Made by a program: the position numbers and the translations under genes. From CAHJWH01 sp965198905 (lineage in GTDB: Bacteria > Pseudomonadota > Alphaproteobacteria > Caulobacterales > Caulobacteraceae), in the NCBI GenBank assembly GCA_965198905.1, contig OZ240678.1:744001-808000 (forward strand): a DNA stretch of 64,000 nt. The letters are read 5' to 3'. Under the pieces are notes generated by a model that saw only the letters and a list, made by a program, of their open reading frames with translations, had not been told where the DNA came from and did not search any database. Below, one piece after another: positions 8,806 through 17,260 of the stretch (position 1 is its first letter; each line of letters begins with the position of its first letter).

Positions 8806-9954
8806 ATGCGGCTAGCCATGATCCACTACTGGCTTGTCCAGATGCGGGGCGGCGAGGCGGTGCTAGATAACCTGATGTCGGTCTTCCCGAAGGCCGATGT
8901 CTACACCAACGTCTATCGGCCGCAGGCGATGGAAGCCCTGTTCTCGGGCCGGGCGCGGCCACGAACCACCTGGGTCGACCGCCTGCCCTTCGCCGCCCAC
9001 CTCTACCCGATCTACATGCCGCTGATGGCGCCGGCCCTCAGCGGGCTGGATCTGGACGCCTATGACGTCGTGATCAGCAGCGAGGCCGGACCGGCGAAGT
9101 GGGCGATGCCGTCGATCGATGCGCGCCACATCTGCTACACCCACACGCCGATGCGCTACCTGTGGGACCAGCGGCATGCCTACCGCCGTCGCACGCCCGC
9201 CCTGGCGCACCCGTTCTACGACGCCATCGGCGAGCGGATGCGGGTGCAAGACGTCGTCTCAGCCCATCGGGTGGACGAGTTCGTCGCCAATTCCAGCTTC
9301 GTAGCGCGGCGAATCGAGAAGATCTACCGTCGCGAGAGCACCGTGATCCACCCCCCCGTGCGGCTGGACGACGCGCCGGCGCCTCAGCCGCCTGAGGACG
9401 CCTACCTCTTCGTCGGCCAGCTGGTGCCCTACAAGGCGGTGCGGGCGGCGGTGGACGCCTGCGTGGCGTTGAAGCGGCGGCTGGTGGTGGTGGGTGAAGG
9501 CCCGGACCAGGCCTATGTGCGCGGCTTCGCCGATCGCGGCGTAGAGCTGCGCCCCCGGATGTCCCGGGCCGAGCTGCTGGCGCTGATGGCCCGGAGTCGG
9601 GCGCTGCTGAACCCGGGCGTGGAGGACTTCGGCATCACGCCGGTGGAGATGCTGGGGACCGGGCGCCCGGTGATCGCCCAGGCCCGGGGCGGAGTGCTCG
9701 ACAGCGTGCAGCACGAGCGCACAGGGGTGCTATATCCCGGCGCGGACGCCCTCGCCCTGCAGTCGGCCATCCGCGAGTTCGAGGCCTGGGAGCCCGGCTT
9801 TCGCCCGGCCGACGCGGTGCGCGCCGCGCAAGCCTTCGCCCCGGACGTGTTCGCCAGGAAGTGGCGGGCCCTGCTCGGCCTGGATCCTCCCGCTGCGCCC
9901 GCCAATAGGGCTGTCGCGATGAGAGGCCTGCGGGTCAGCGGCTATGCGGACTGA
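8806..9954 (+). CDS. GT4 glycosyltransferase (mannosyltransferase-like)
   Basis: A 382-aa GT-B fold enzyme. The N terminus MRLAMIHYWLVQMRGGE is the usual opening of WbaZ/mannosyltransferase-like GT4 enzymes, with a CYTHTPMRYLWD motif at about residue 107. The donor-binding half has VGEGPD and the E-x7-E motif within GVEDFGITPVEM, followed by GTGRPVIAQ. It would transfer a sugar from a nucleotide donor to a lipid-linked repeat unit on the cytoplasmic face of the inner membrane. It is the only plus-strand transferase in this part of the locus, and its last 13 bases overlap the convergent GT4 gene. Acceptor and linkage cannot be read from sequence. Confidence 0.88.
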   Translation: MRLAMIHYWLVQMRGGEAVLDNLMSVFPKADVYTNVYRPQAMEALFSGRARPRTTWVDRLPFAAHLYPIYMPLMAPALSGLDLDAYDVVISSEAGPAKWAMPSIDARHICYTHTPMRYLWDQRHAYRRRTPALAHPFYDAIGERMRVQDVVSAHRVDEFVANSSFVARRIEKIYRRESTVIHPPVRLDDAPAPQPPEDAYLFVGQLVPYKAVRAAVDACVALKRRLVVVGEGPDQAYVRGFADRGVELRPRMSRAELLALMARSRALLNPGVEDFGITPVEMLGTGRPVIAQARGGVLDSVQHERTGVLYPGADALALQSAIREFEAWEPGFRPADAVRAAQAFAPDVFARKWRALLGLDPPAAPANRAVAMRGLRVSGYAD

Positions 9955-11165
9955 TCCAACCCGTCCAGGTGCGCCAGCATCTCTCGCGTCCGGCCCACAT
10001 AGGTGCGGGCGCGCGCGGCCTGCAGCCGCACCGCGAGCGGCGGCCCGCCCCCGGCCAGCGCAAGATCGAGCGCCGCCGCAAAGGCGTTCGCCTGGGGCGG
10101 CGCGGTCAGGATCAGCTCGGCGAAGGACGCCAGCGCCGGAAGCGGCGTCGCCACCACCGGCCGCCCCGCCGCCAGGTATTCGAACAGCTTCATCGGAAAC
10201 ATGGCCTCGGTATAGGCGTTGGCGGCGCTCGGCAGCATGGCCACCTGCAGCCCCGCCAGATAGGATGGCAGCGCGCGGTAGGAGCGAGGACCCAGCAGGT
10301 GCAGGTTGGGCAGGCCGCGGAGCGCGGTCACGTCGGTCCACGGGTCGCCCTCGCCCACCTGACCGATCATCACGAAACTGTAGTCTGGCCGGGCCTGGGC
10401 CACCGCCCTCAGCAAGGCGAAGGCGAGCTTATAGCCGCTGATGGCGCCGACGAAGCCGATCCTGGGCTCTGGCAGCGCAGCGAGATCGGCGGGGACAACG
10501 ACGCCGGGCGCGAGAGCTGCGCCGAAGTGGTCGGCGTCCGCCACGTTGGGCATGAACAAACAACACTTGGCGCCGGCGGCGGCGTGGGTCGCCTGGAGCG
10601 CCGGCGAGGTGGCGAACACGAGATCAGCGCGCCGCACCAGCTCGCCTTCCGCCGAACGGATCGCCTCGGCCGGCATGCCGGGCTGGGCGGCGACATCATC
10701 CACCGCATGGTAGATCACGCGCGAAAATCGGCGAAGATCGTAGAGCCGGGAGGTCAGCGGCGAGTAGGTCCACACCACTCGCGGCGCCAGACCCGCCCGA
10801 CGGCACGCGGCGGCCGTGCCGAGGCGCAGCGCCAGCCGGTTGAGCCCACGCACCGCCGCCACCCCCTGCCAGGGCAGGGTCACCGGCGACCACACCCACA
10901 GGCCCGGACGCACCTGGCGAGGAGGGCTGAATGCACGGCACAGCCTTCGCGCGATCCGCTTGAGATCGGCGCGGTCGAGCGTCGGCCGGCGCAGCCCCTG
11001 CGACTCCACGTAGAGCACTCGTCGGCCCTGGCGGGTTAGCTCGACCGCCACGTGCTGCTTGTTGGTCCAGAACGGGTTGTCCCAATCGGCGGTGGAGATC
11101 AGCAGGATGTCGGCGAACGCCGCATCGCCTGTCCGTGGGTGCGCCGTCCGCTCGGTCGTCGTCAC
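9942..11165 (-). CDS. GT4-like glycosyltransferase, TuaH/GumK-like N terminus
   Basis: A 407-aa transferase. The N-terminal half starts with ILLISTADWDNPFWTNKQH and contains WTYSPLTSRLY and YHAVDDV, a pattern seen in glycosyltransferases that act late in EPS or teichuronic-type assembly. The C-terminal half carries GFVGAIS, a MFPMKLFEYLAAGRPVVAT donor-binding segment and a basic C terminus. It starts with GTG at 11165 and overlaps the upstream gene by 4 bases (GTGA), making it the last of five minus-strand transferases in one coupled run (15721 down to 9942). Its 3' end overlaps the convergent GT4 gene by 13 bases. The donor sugar is unknown. Confidence 0.82.
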   Translation of the reverse strand: MTTTERTAHPRTGDAAFADILLISTADWDNPFWTNKQHVAVELTRQGRRVLYVESQGLRRPTLDRADLKRIARRLCRAFSPPRQVRPGLWVWSPVTLPWQGVAAVRGLNRLALRLGTAAACRRAGLAPRVVWTYSPLTSRLYDLRRFSRVIYHAVDDVAAQPGMPAEAIRSAEGELVRRADLVFATSPALQATHAAAGAKCCLFMPNVADADHFGAALAPGVVVPADLAALPEPRIGFVGAISGYKLAFALLRAVAQARPDYSFVMIGQVGEGDPWTDVTALRGLPNLHLLGPRSYRALPSYLAGLQVAMLPSAANAYTEAMFPMKLFEYLAAGRPVVATPLPALASFAELILTAPPQANAFAAALDLALAGGGPPLAVRLQAARARTYVGRTREMLAHLDGLDQSA

Positions 11166-12331
11166 CCGGCGGCCTCCGGCTGGGCCGCGGACGCGATCAG
11201 ATCGTCGTACAAATCCTCAAGCCGTGCGGTCTGGCGGGCCAGGTCGTAGTCGCGCACCACGCGCCGTCGTGCTTCGCGGCCAAGCTCGCGGGCCAAGCCT
11301 CGGTCGTCCAGCAACCGATCGAGGGCGGCGGCGAGGCGGCTTACATCCCCCGCGGGAACGACCAGCGCGCTCACCTCGTGGTCGAGCGCCTCAGCGCCGG
11401 CCGCATCGCTGGCGACGATCGGACGGGCCAGGGCCGCCGCCTCCAGCAGGACGGTCGGCAGACCCTCGGCGTCGCCATTGCGGGCGATGCGGCTGGGAAC
11501 CGCCACCATCGCGGCGCGGGCCAGCCACGCCAGCGTCGCCTCATGCGCTAGGCCGCCTAGCAGGCTGATCCGATCCGCCAGGCCCGTCCGCCGCGCTTGC
11601 GCCTGCAGCCGCGCCCGCAGCGGACCGTCACCGATCAGCAGGAGACGCGCGTCGGGCCGCCGGTGGGCGATGGCGGCGAAGGCGTCGATCAAATCCGCCG
11701 TCCCCTTCTTCTCCACCAGTCGGCCCACGTGCACGATCAGTCCGGCTTCGCCCTCTCCGGCGGGCCGCATCCGCGCGACATCCACCCCGATCGCGTGGCG
11801 GCGCAACCGCGTGGTCAGAACGCCGCGATCCCGCGCCGCCTCGGCCACACGGTCGGAGACGGCCAGGAACAGCTCGCCATCGCGGGCCAGACTGCGCCAG
11901 CCGCAAACGGCGTGCACCAGGGCGGGCCGCAGCGACCGCAGCATCGAGCGGCGCCGACGCGTGACGTCGAAGCCGTGCAACGTAGTGACCAGCGGCACGC
12001 CCAGCCGTCGCGCCAACACCTGGGCGTAGACGGCGTCGACGGCGAAATGGGCGTGCAGCAGGTCGATCCGCCGCCCTCCCAGCGCCTCGACCAGCCCCGC
12101 CACGTCGCGGAACAGGACGAGCCGCAGCGCCGCCGCCCAGCCCGGCGCCAGAATCGCCGCCTCCACGCCCGCAGGGGCCAGCCCAAACCGCCGCCGTCCT
12201 ATAAAGATCGGGACGTAGCGGACCAGCGCCCCGGCCTGGGCGGTGATGAAGGTCTCCGACGGCTTGAACAGCTGCAGGCGGAACACGCCGACCCAGAGCG
12301 GCGAACCTGGAGTCGTCGGTGCGTCCGTCAC
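11162..12331 (-). CDS. GT4 glycosyltransferase
   Basis: A 389-aa GT4 enzyme starting at the GTG at 12331, which overlaps the preceding stop by 4 bases (GTGA). The frame is open much further upstream, but homology-like sequence begins only with WVGVFRLQLFKPSETF. Motifs include LLHAHFAVDAV, TTLHGFDV, VHVGRLVEKKG at about residue 212, LLLIGDGPLR, and the E-x7-E segment GDAEGLPTVLLEAAAL, all standard for retaining GT4 transferases of colanic-acid or exopolysaccharide type. Third gene from the end of the coupled transferase run; the next gene again overlaps by 4 bases. It probably extends the EPS repeat unit; donor and linkage unknown. Confidence 0.88.
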   Translation of the reverse strand: MTDAPTTPGSPLWVGVFRLQLFKPSETFITAQAGALVRYVPIFIGRRRFGLAPAGVEAAILAPGWAAALRLVLFRDVAGLVEALGGRRIDLLHAHFAVDAVYAQVLARRLGVPLVTTLHGFDVTRRRRSMLRSLRPALVHAVCGWRSLARDGELFLAVSDRVAEAARDRGVLTTRLRRHAIGVDVARMRPAGEGEAGLIVHVGRLVEKKGTADLIDAFAAIAHRRPDARLLLIGDGPLRARLQAQARRTGLADRISLLGGLAHEATLAWLARAAMVAVPSRIARNGDAEGLPTVLLEAAALARPIVASDAAGAEALDHEVSALVVPAGDVSRLAAALDRLLDDRGLARELGREARRRVVRDYDLARQTARLEDLYDDLIASAAQPEAAG

Positions 12332-13443
12332 GCCGCGAGTCGCCGCACCAGGCTGCGAGCCAGGGCCGCATAGCTTTCCGCCATGAGCTCGGCGTCGAAC
12401 GCCCGCGCCTTGGCGAGTGCGCCCGCCGACAGCCGCGCACGCACCACCGGGTCGGCGCAGCGTTTCAGCTGGCGAATCAGGGCCGCGGTGTCGCGCGCCG
12501 GGAACAGCAGGCCGTCGACCCCGTCTTCGACCAGCTCGTCGAGCCCGCCGACGCGGGACGCGACCAGCGGCGCGCCCGCCGCCATCAGCTCCAGGCCGAA
12601 CAGCGGCAGGGTCTCCACCGACGTGCTGCACAGCACGCCGACGTCCAGGGCGGAGAGGAAGGGCCTCACGTCCGCCTGCTCGCCGCAGAACCTGACCATG
12701 GATGTAATCCCGAGCGCGCCGGCCTGTCGTTCCACCGCGACTCGGGTCGGGCCGTCGCCCACCAGCAGCAGCTGAGCGGCGACCCCGGCGCGGTGAAGCG
12801 CCGCAAGGGCGCCCAGCAGCTGGGGGTGGTTCTTCTCCGGGCGGAACATCGCCACGCACCCCAGCGTCAAGGCCCGCGGGTCCAGCCCCAGGGCGGCCTT
12901 CGCCGCCGTCCGGGTCGCCGCATCGACCGGGACATGGCGGGCGAGATCGACACCGTTGCGGATCACCGCCACCTGGCGCGCGCCCAGGCCGCGGCGACGC
13001 CAGTGCCGCCGCTGGCGCTCGCTGACATAGACCAGGGCGTTGCAGATGCGGATCGCCGCCAGCGTCGGCGCGACGCGGACCCAGGCGGCGCGGCCCTGCA
13101 GGCCGGTGGAGTGGACCACGCTCGCAAGCGGCGCCCGCAGGCCGAAGGCCCTCGCCGCCGCGGCCACGCAGGTCGCCACCGGATTGACCGCGAACACGAC
13201 GTCCGCCCTCGCCGCGACCAGGGCGTGGGCGAGACGGCGCCACTCCGCAGGGCGCTTGAGGCCCGACTGGCCCAGGACGACCATACCGTCGCCCAGCCGC
13301 TCGGCCAGGGCGGGGGCGACGCAGGCGCCAAGAACCAACACCTGCACGTCCAGGCCGCGACGGCGCAGCCGCAGCACGAGATCGGTCGTCAGCACCTGGG
13401 CGCCGCCGGTGAGCAGGTCCTCCAGCACGAAGACCAGCCTCAT
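12328..13443 (-). CDS. GT4 glycosyltransferase
   Basis: A 371-aa GT4 enzyme starting at the ATG at 13443, which overlaps the upstream stop as ATGA. The N terminus MRLVFVLEDLLTGGAQ has the usual glycine-rich acceptor-side loop. Downstream are VVHSTGL, VIRNGVDLARH, VAMFRPEKNHPQ, LLLVGDGPTR and an ETLPLFGLELMAAGAPLVAS segment that fills the place of the E-x7-E motif (E...E retained). Coupled on both sides by 4-base overlaps, it should be made in step with its neighbours. Role as one sugar-adding step of the EPS repeat unit is inferred from family and context. Confidence 0.88.
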   Translation of the reverse strand: MRLVFVLEDLLTGGAQVLTTDLVLRLRRRGLDVQVLVLGACVAPALAERLGDGMVVLGQSGLKRPAEWRRLAHALVAARADVVFAVNPVATCVAAAARAFGLRAPLASVVHSTGLQGRAAWVRVAPTLAAIRICNALVYVSERQRRHWRRRGLGARQVAVIRNGVDLARHVPVDAATRTAAKAALGLDPRALTLGCVAMFRPEKNHPQLLGALAALHRAGVAAQLLLVGDGPTRVAVERQAGALGITSMVRFCGEQADVRPFLSALDVGVLCSTSVETLPLFGLELMAAGAPLVASRVGGLDELVEDGVDGLLFPARDTAALIRQLKRCADPVVRARLSAGALAKARAFDAELMAESYAALARSLVRRLAA

Positions 13444-14606
13444 TCCGGCCGCCTCGGAGCCGTGGAGAGCAGACGGTCGAACAGGGTGAGATAAGCAGAC
13501 GCAACGTGATCTAGGTGGAAGGCGTGCGGCAGTCGGCTGGCGCGGGGCTGGGACGGGGCGAGGCGCGTCATCGCGGCCGCGAGGCCCTGGAGGTCGGCGG
13601 CCGGGCGACGCTCGCACGGCAGCTCGAGATCGCCCGCGCCTTGCGGGGTGGTCAACACCGGAAGTCCGCTCGCCAGGGCCTCCAGCACCACCAGGGGTAG
13701 TCCCTCCGACCGGCAGGTCGGAAACACCAGCGCATCGGCGGCGCTGAGCCAGCCGGTCAGCTCGCGCCGCGCCACGCCGCCGATCAGGCGCACCCGCGCC
13801 TGCAGGCCAATCCCCGCGACTAGGCGCGCCAGGCGCTCGCGCTCGGGCCCGTCGCCCACGAGAACGAGGGTCAGCTCGGGCCGTGAGCCGAGGGCGAGGC
13901 TGAGCGCATGGATCGCCCGGTGAGGTCCCTTGTCCGCCTGCAGCCGCCCGGCGTAGAGCGCCAGCGGCGCGTCCGGCGCGATCTCCAGCTCTGCGCGCAG
14001 GCGCATGCGCGCCTCGGCGTCGAAGCGGAAGGCGGCGGCGTCGACGCCGTTGCGGATCAGGCTGACCGGCGTGCCGGCGACGAGGGTGGAGGTCGGCCAG
14101 GCCGTGAGCTGGCGACGGACGGCCTCGCCCACGGCCACCACCGCGTCGTAATCCGTGTAGGCATGGTCGCGCGCCAGACCCCAGTAGAGGTTGCGCGCTG
14201 CGCCGAGCACCCCGCGCGGCCGCCGGCTGCGCAGCTTGGAGGCGACCTCTCCCGCCGAGGTCCCGTGCGCCTGGAAGACGAACACTGGAGCGGGAGGGCG
14301 GGGGCGGCGCGCCAGCGCGTTGGCCGCCGCGCTGACCCCCAGCACCACGTCGAAGCGCCCCTCGGTCAGCGCCCGATAGGCGCGAAGCGACTCCCGCCAC
14401 CAAGCCCGCGAATAACGCCCCGCCGGCGCCGGGAGCGCGCGGACCGTCACGTCCCGCGACGCGGGGCCCGCCAAGCCGTCCGCGGTGGTGAACAGCGTGA
14501 CCTTAGCGCTGGCGCCCGCCAAGGCCTTGGCCAGGTCCCATCCCGCCGCGCCGAGGCCGCCTGGCCCGTGGGCCGGCAGGGTGCGGGTCAGCATCAGCAC
14601 CCTCAC
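13440..14606 (-). CDS. GT4 glycosyltransferase
   Basis: A 388-aa GT4 enzyme with a GTG start at 14606 overlapping the upstream stop by 4 bases. It begins MRVLMLTRTLPAHGPGGLG, has FVFQAHGTSAGE in the acceptor half, VSLIRNGVDAAAF, LYAGRLQADKGPH and LVLVGDGPERERL in the donor half, and a canonical E-x7-E motif in CRSEGLPLVVLEALASGLPVL. All catalytic landmarks are intact and length is normal. It is the second gene of the coupled minus-strand run. The specific sugar cannot be assigned. Confidence 0.88.
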   Translation of the reverse strand: MRVLMLTRTLPAHGPGGLGAAGWDLAKALAGASAKVTLFTTADGLAGPASRDVTVRALPAPAGRYSRAWWRESLRAYRALTEGRFDVVLGVSAAANALARRPRPPAPVFVFQAHGTSAGEVASKLRSRRPRGVLGAARNLYWGLARDHAYTDYDAVVAVGEAVRRQLTAWPTSTLVAGTPVSLIRNGVDAAAFRFDAEARMRLRAELEIAPDAPLALYAGRLQADKGPHRAIHALSLALGSRPELTLVLVGDGPERERLARLVAGIGLQARVRLIGGVARRELTGWLSAADALVFPTCRSEGLPLVVLEALASGLPVLTTPQGAGDLELPCERRPAADLQGLAAAMTRLAPSQPRASRLPHAFHLDHVASAYLTLFDRLLSTAPRRPE

Positions 14607-15721
14607 GCCGGCCGTGCCCGGGATCGGCGCACGTCTTGGGCCAGATCGAGATAGCGCTCAGCGACCTGCGGCCAAGCGAAGCGCTGCGCCCGCGCCCAGG
14701 CGGCGGCGCGCAGGGCGACGAAGCCGTCGGGATCGACGATCATCGCCTTGATCGCCTGCGCGATCGCGCGGCCTGAGCGCGCCGTCACCCGGCCCCCTTC
14801 CCCGTCGCCGAGGATTTCCGCCGCCGCGGGGATGTCGCTGATCAGCACCGGAACCCCGCTCGCCATCGCCTCCAGCGTCACCAGGGGCCAGGCCTCACAG
14901 ACCGACGGCAGCACCAGCAGGTCGCTTCGCCGCAGCAGGGCGTCGACGTCGCGCCGGGCGCCGAGGATATCGACCCGCGCCGCCACGCCCCGCCGCTGGG
15001 CGAAGCGCCGCGCCCAGGCGACGTCGCCGCCGCCCGCAACGCGCAGCCTCACCCCATCCGGCAGGTGGACCAAGGCGTCGATGACGTGGCGCAGCCCCTT
15101 GCGCCCGAACTCGTGGCCAACGAACACCAGCTGCGCATCGGCCGCGTCGAGCGGTCGTCGCATCCGCGCCGGATCGGGGCGGAAGCGAGTGACGTCCACG
15201 CCGTTGCAGAGCCGCGCCAAACGCCCCCGCCGAGCCCAGGGATAAGCCCGCAGGAGCGCCGCCTCGCCGCCCTGCGACAAGCAGGCCAGGCGCCCATAGC
15301 CGCCGAGCGCGTGGCGCAGCTCCTCCCGCGCGCAGATGAACAGGTGCAGCGGATGGAGCAGTAGCCAAGGGCGGCGCGCCAGCAGGGCCTTGTGCAGGCC
15401 ATGGTCCACATAGATGTCGCCGCCGAGGGCATCGCCGTGGACCACCACCACCGCGCCCCGGGCCCTCGCCAATCGCGCCGCCCATGTGGCGGCCAGGGTG
15501 AAGCGGGCGATCTCCAGGGTGCCAGCTAGGCGTCCACTCGTTCCGATGGCCGGCCGTCCCCACAGGCTGTCGGCGGTGATCGAGACGACGCTGACGCCCA
15601 ACCTGCGCAGTTCGTGGTCGAGCGCCCACGCGACGCCGCCGACGCCGCCCTGAGGATGCATGCGGCGGACCACCTGGACGATCTCTAGGCGCGGTCGCTC
15701 CGCGAGTCCGATGTCAGACAT
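14603..15721 (-). CDS. GT4 glycosyltransferase, first gene of the coupled run
   Basis: A 372-aa GT4 enzyme. The ATG at 15721 is preferred over an in-frame GTG at 15736 because a G-rich site lies 10-14 bases before it. The N terminus has RRMHPQGGVGGVA, the middle VNG-type loop LCNGVDVTRFRPD, then VFVGHEFGRKGLRH and the E-x7-E motif in SVCEAWPLVTLEAMASGVPVLIS. As the first of five chained transferases its promoter should lie in 15722-15820, between it and the plus-strand ligase gene. Reaction details are not visible. Confidence 0.88.
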   Translation of the reverse strand: MSDIGLAERPRLEIVQVVRRMHPQGGVGGVAWALDHELRRLGVSVVSITADSLWGRPAIGTSGRLAGTLEIARFTLAATWAARLARARGAVVVVHGDALGGDIYVDHGLHKALLARRPWLLLHPLHLFICAREELRHALGGYGRLACLSQGGEAALLRAYPWARRGRLARLCNGVDVTRFRPDPARMRRPLDAADAQLVFVGHEFGRKGLRHVIDALVHLPDGVRLRVAGGGDVAWARRFAQRRGVAARVDILGARRDVDALLRRSDLLVLPSVCEAWPLVTLEAMASGVPVLISDIPAAAEILGDGEGGRVTARSGRAIAQAIKAMIVDPDGFVALRAAAWARAQRFAWPQVAERYLDLAQDVRRSRARPA

Positions 15722-15820
15722 GGACGCAGCCCCCACCGCGTAAGACGCCGCACTCCAGATTGCCCGACCTTAGATGCACGTCTGGCTTGTAGGCAAGCGC
15801 GGCTTGCGCTTGTATCGGCG

Positions 15821-17260
15821 ATGCTGGGCGCGGGGGAGCGGCTCATCTTCACACCAACGGTCATCACCGCCGCGCCGACGAGCCTGGGCGCCCGGCAGGC
15901 CATCGGGCGCCGCTCAGGCGCCTACACGCATGTGCGGCGACGCGCGGGGCGCAGCCTCCTGACGGCGCGCCTATGGCTGTGGGCGACGGTGATCGTGTGG
16001 ATGGGTTCGCCGCTGCAACTGTATCTGTCCGGGGTCGATCCCAGCGCGCCGGCCGCGGCCCAGGCGACGACGCCGCTCTATCGATACGCCCGCTACGCCT
16101 GCGCCCTGCTGCCGCTGCTCGCGCTGGCGCGCAGGCCTGAAGCGACGCTGCGGCTGGCCCGGGCGGCGTGGCCGCTGGGGGCCTTTCTGCTCTACGCGGC
16201 GGCGTCGTGGCTCTGGTCCAACGACCGCAACGCCTCGGTCCAGGGTCTGATGGCCGCCGCGCCGACCCTGGTCACGGCGGCGGGCGCAGCTGTCGCGCTG
16301 CGTCCGGGCCGCCTGGCCCAGGCCCTGCTGCTGGCGCTGGCGCTCTGCGCCCTCGGCAGCCTGATCGCCGTCCTGTGGCTGCCGCACTTTGCGGTGGCGG
16401 GCCCCCACGACGTCGTGGGCGCGAGCGCCCCCGGCGACTGGCGCGGACTGTATCTGCACAAGAACACTCTGGGCCATGTGGCGGGGCTGGCGGCGGCCGG
16501 CCTCGCCACCCGAGGCGGGCGGCTGGTGCGACCGGCGGCGCTGCGCTGGGCCGGACTGGCTGCGGCGGTGGCGTGCGTGGCGGCGTCGCGTTCGGTGTCG
16601 GGTCTGACGCTGGCCCTCGGCCTGCCGATCATCGACCAGCTGCTGATCCGCCCGCGCGGCATGGCGCGGCTCGCCATCGGCGGCTTCGTCCTGGCTGCGA
16701 TGGCGGCGGCGTTCGCCGGGCGCGCGATGATCCTGGCCGCAGGGCTCGCCGCGCTCGGCCGTGACGCGACGCTGAGCGGGCGGACCGCCATCTGGCGCGC
16801 CGCCGCCGAGCTCGCACCCCGCCATGCGCTCGCCGGCTGGGGGCTGAACTACTCCGTCTCGCCGGAGGTGGCCGCGCGGCTGACCGCCCTGTTCGGCGTC
16901 AACCACGTGCACAACGCCCTGCTGGACGTGTTCATCAACCTGGGCGCAGCGGGCGTGGGCCTGCTGGCCCTGGCGGTGGCCGGCGCGCTATGGGCCGGCG
17001 CGAGGGCCGCCACGTCGGCCTCCGCCGCGGGCCGCGCAACACTAGGCCTGATCGCCGCAGGCTGGCTGCTGTCCGGCCTGACCGAGGACATGGCGGTGCG
17101 CAGCGACGGGCCGATGGCGCAGTTCGGCCTCTGCGCCATCCTCGGCCTCTACGGCCTGAAGGCGGCCCGTACGTCGTTCCGGCGGCCGGTGTTCCACTTC
17201 CAGCCGGCGTGGCGCGCGCCGCTGCGACCACCGAGGCTGGCGACCGGCGCGCCCCGATGA
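15821..17260 (+). CDS. O-antigen ligase / Wzy-like polymerase family membrane protein
   Basis: A 479-aa polytopic membrane protein (about ten hydrophobic spans from residue 50 onward) of the Wzy_C/O-antigen ligase superfamily. The diagnostic region is WRGLYLHKNTLGH (about residue 207), the usual GxxxxKN-x-G signature, followed by SGRTAIW and a large loop containing GVNHVHNALLDVFINLG. ExoQ- and Wzy-like proteins of this type polymerise lipid-linked repeat units on the periplasmic face. The first about 45 residues before the first span are unusual and the true start may be later. Its stop overlaps the next gene as ATGA (17257-17260), so it is coupled to a GT4 gene and, through it, to the flippase. 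Confidence 0.85.
   Translation: MLGAGERLIFTPTVITAAPTSLGARQAIGRRSGAYTHVRRRAGRSLLTARLWLWATVIVWMGSPLQLYLSGVDPSAPAAAQATTPLYRYARYACALLPLLALARRPEATLRLARAAWPLGAFLLYAAASWLWSNDRNASVQGLMAAAPTLVTAAGAAVALRPGRLAQALLLALALCALGSLIAVLWLPHFAVAGPHDVVGASAPGDWRGLYLHKNTLGHVAGLAAAGLATRGGRLVRPAALRWAGLAAAVACVAASRSVSGLTLALGLPIIDQLLIRPRGMARLAIGGFVLAAMAAAFAGRAMILAAGLAALGRDATLSGRTAIWRAAAELAPRHALAGWGLNYSVSPEVAARLTALFGVNHVHNALLDVFINLGAAGVGLLALAVAGALWAGARAATSASAAGRATLGLIAAGWLLSGLTEDMAVRSDGPMAQFGLCAILGLYGLKAARTSFRRPVFHFQPAWRAPLRPPRLATGAPR

Noticed and set aside
8684..8815. Possible 44-aa peptide starting MKKLLPRSYKQ
   Set aside because: It overlaps the GT4 start, has no family resemblance and lies in a likely promoter region.
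12332..13504. Upstream open extension of the GT4 gene that ends at 11162
   Set aside because: The extension overlaps a complete GT4 gene in another frame and has no glycosyltransferase sequence; the GTG at 12331 with a 4-base overlap fits.
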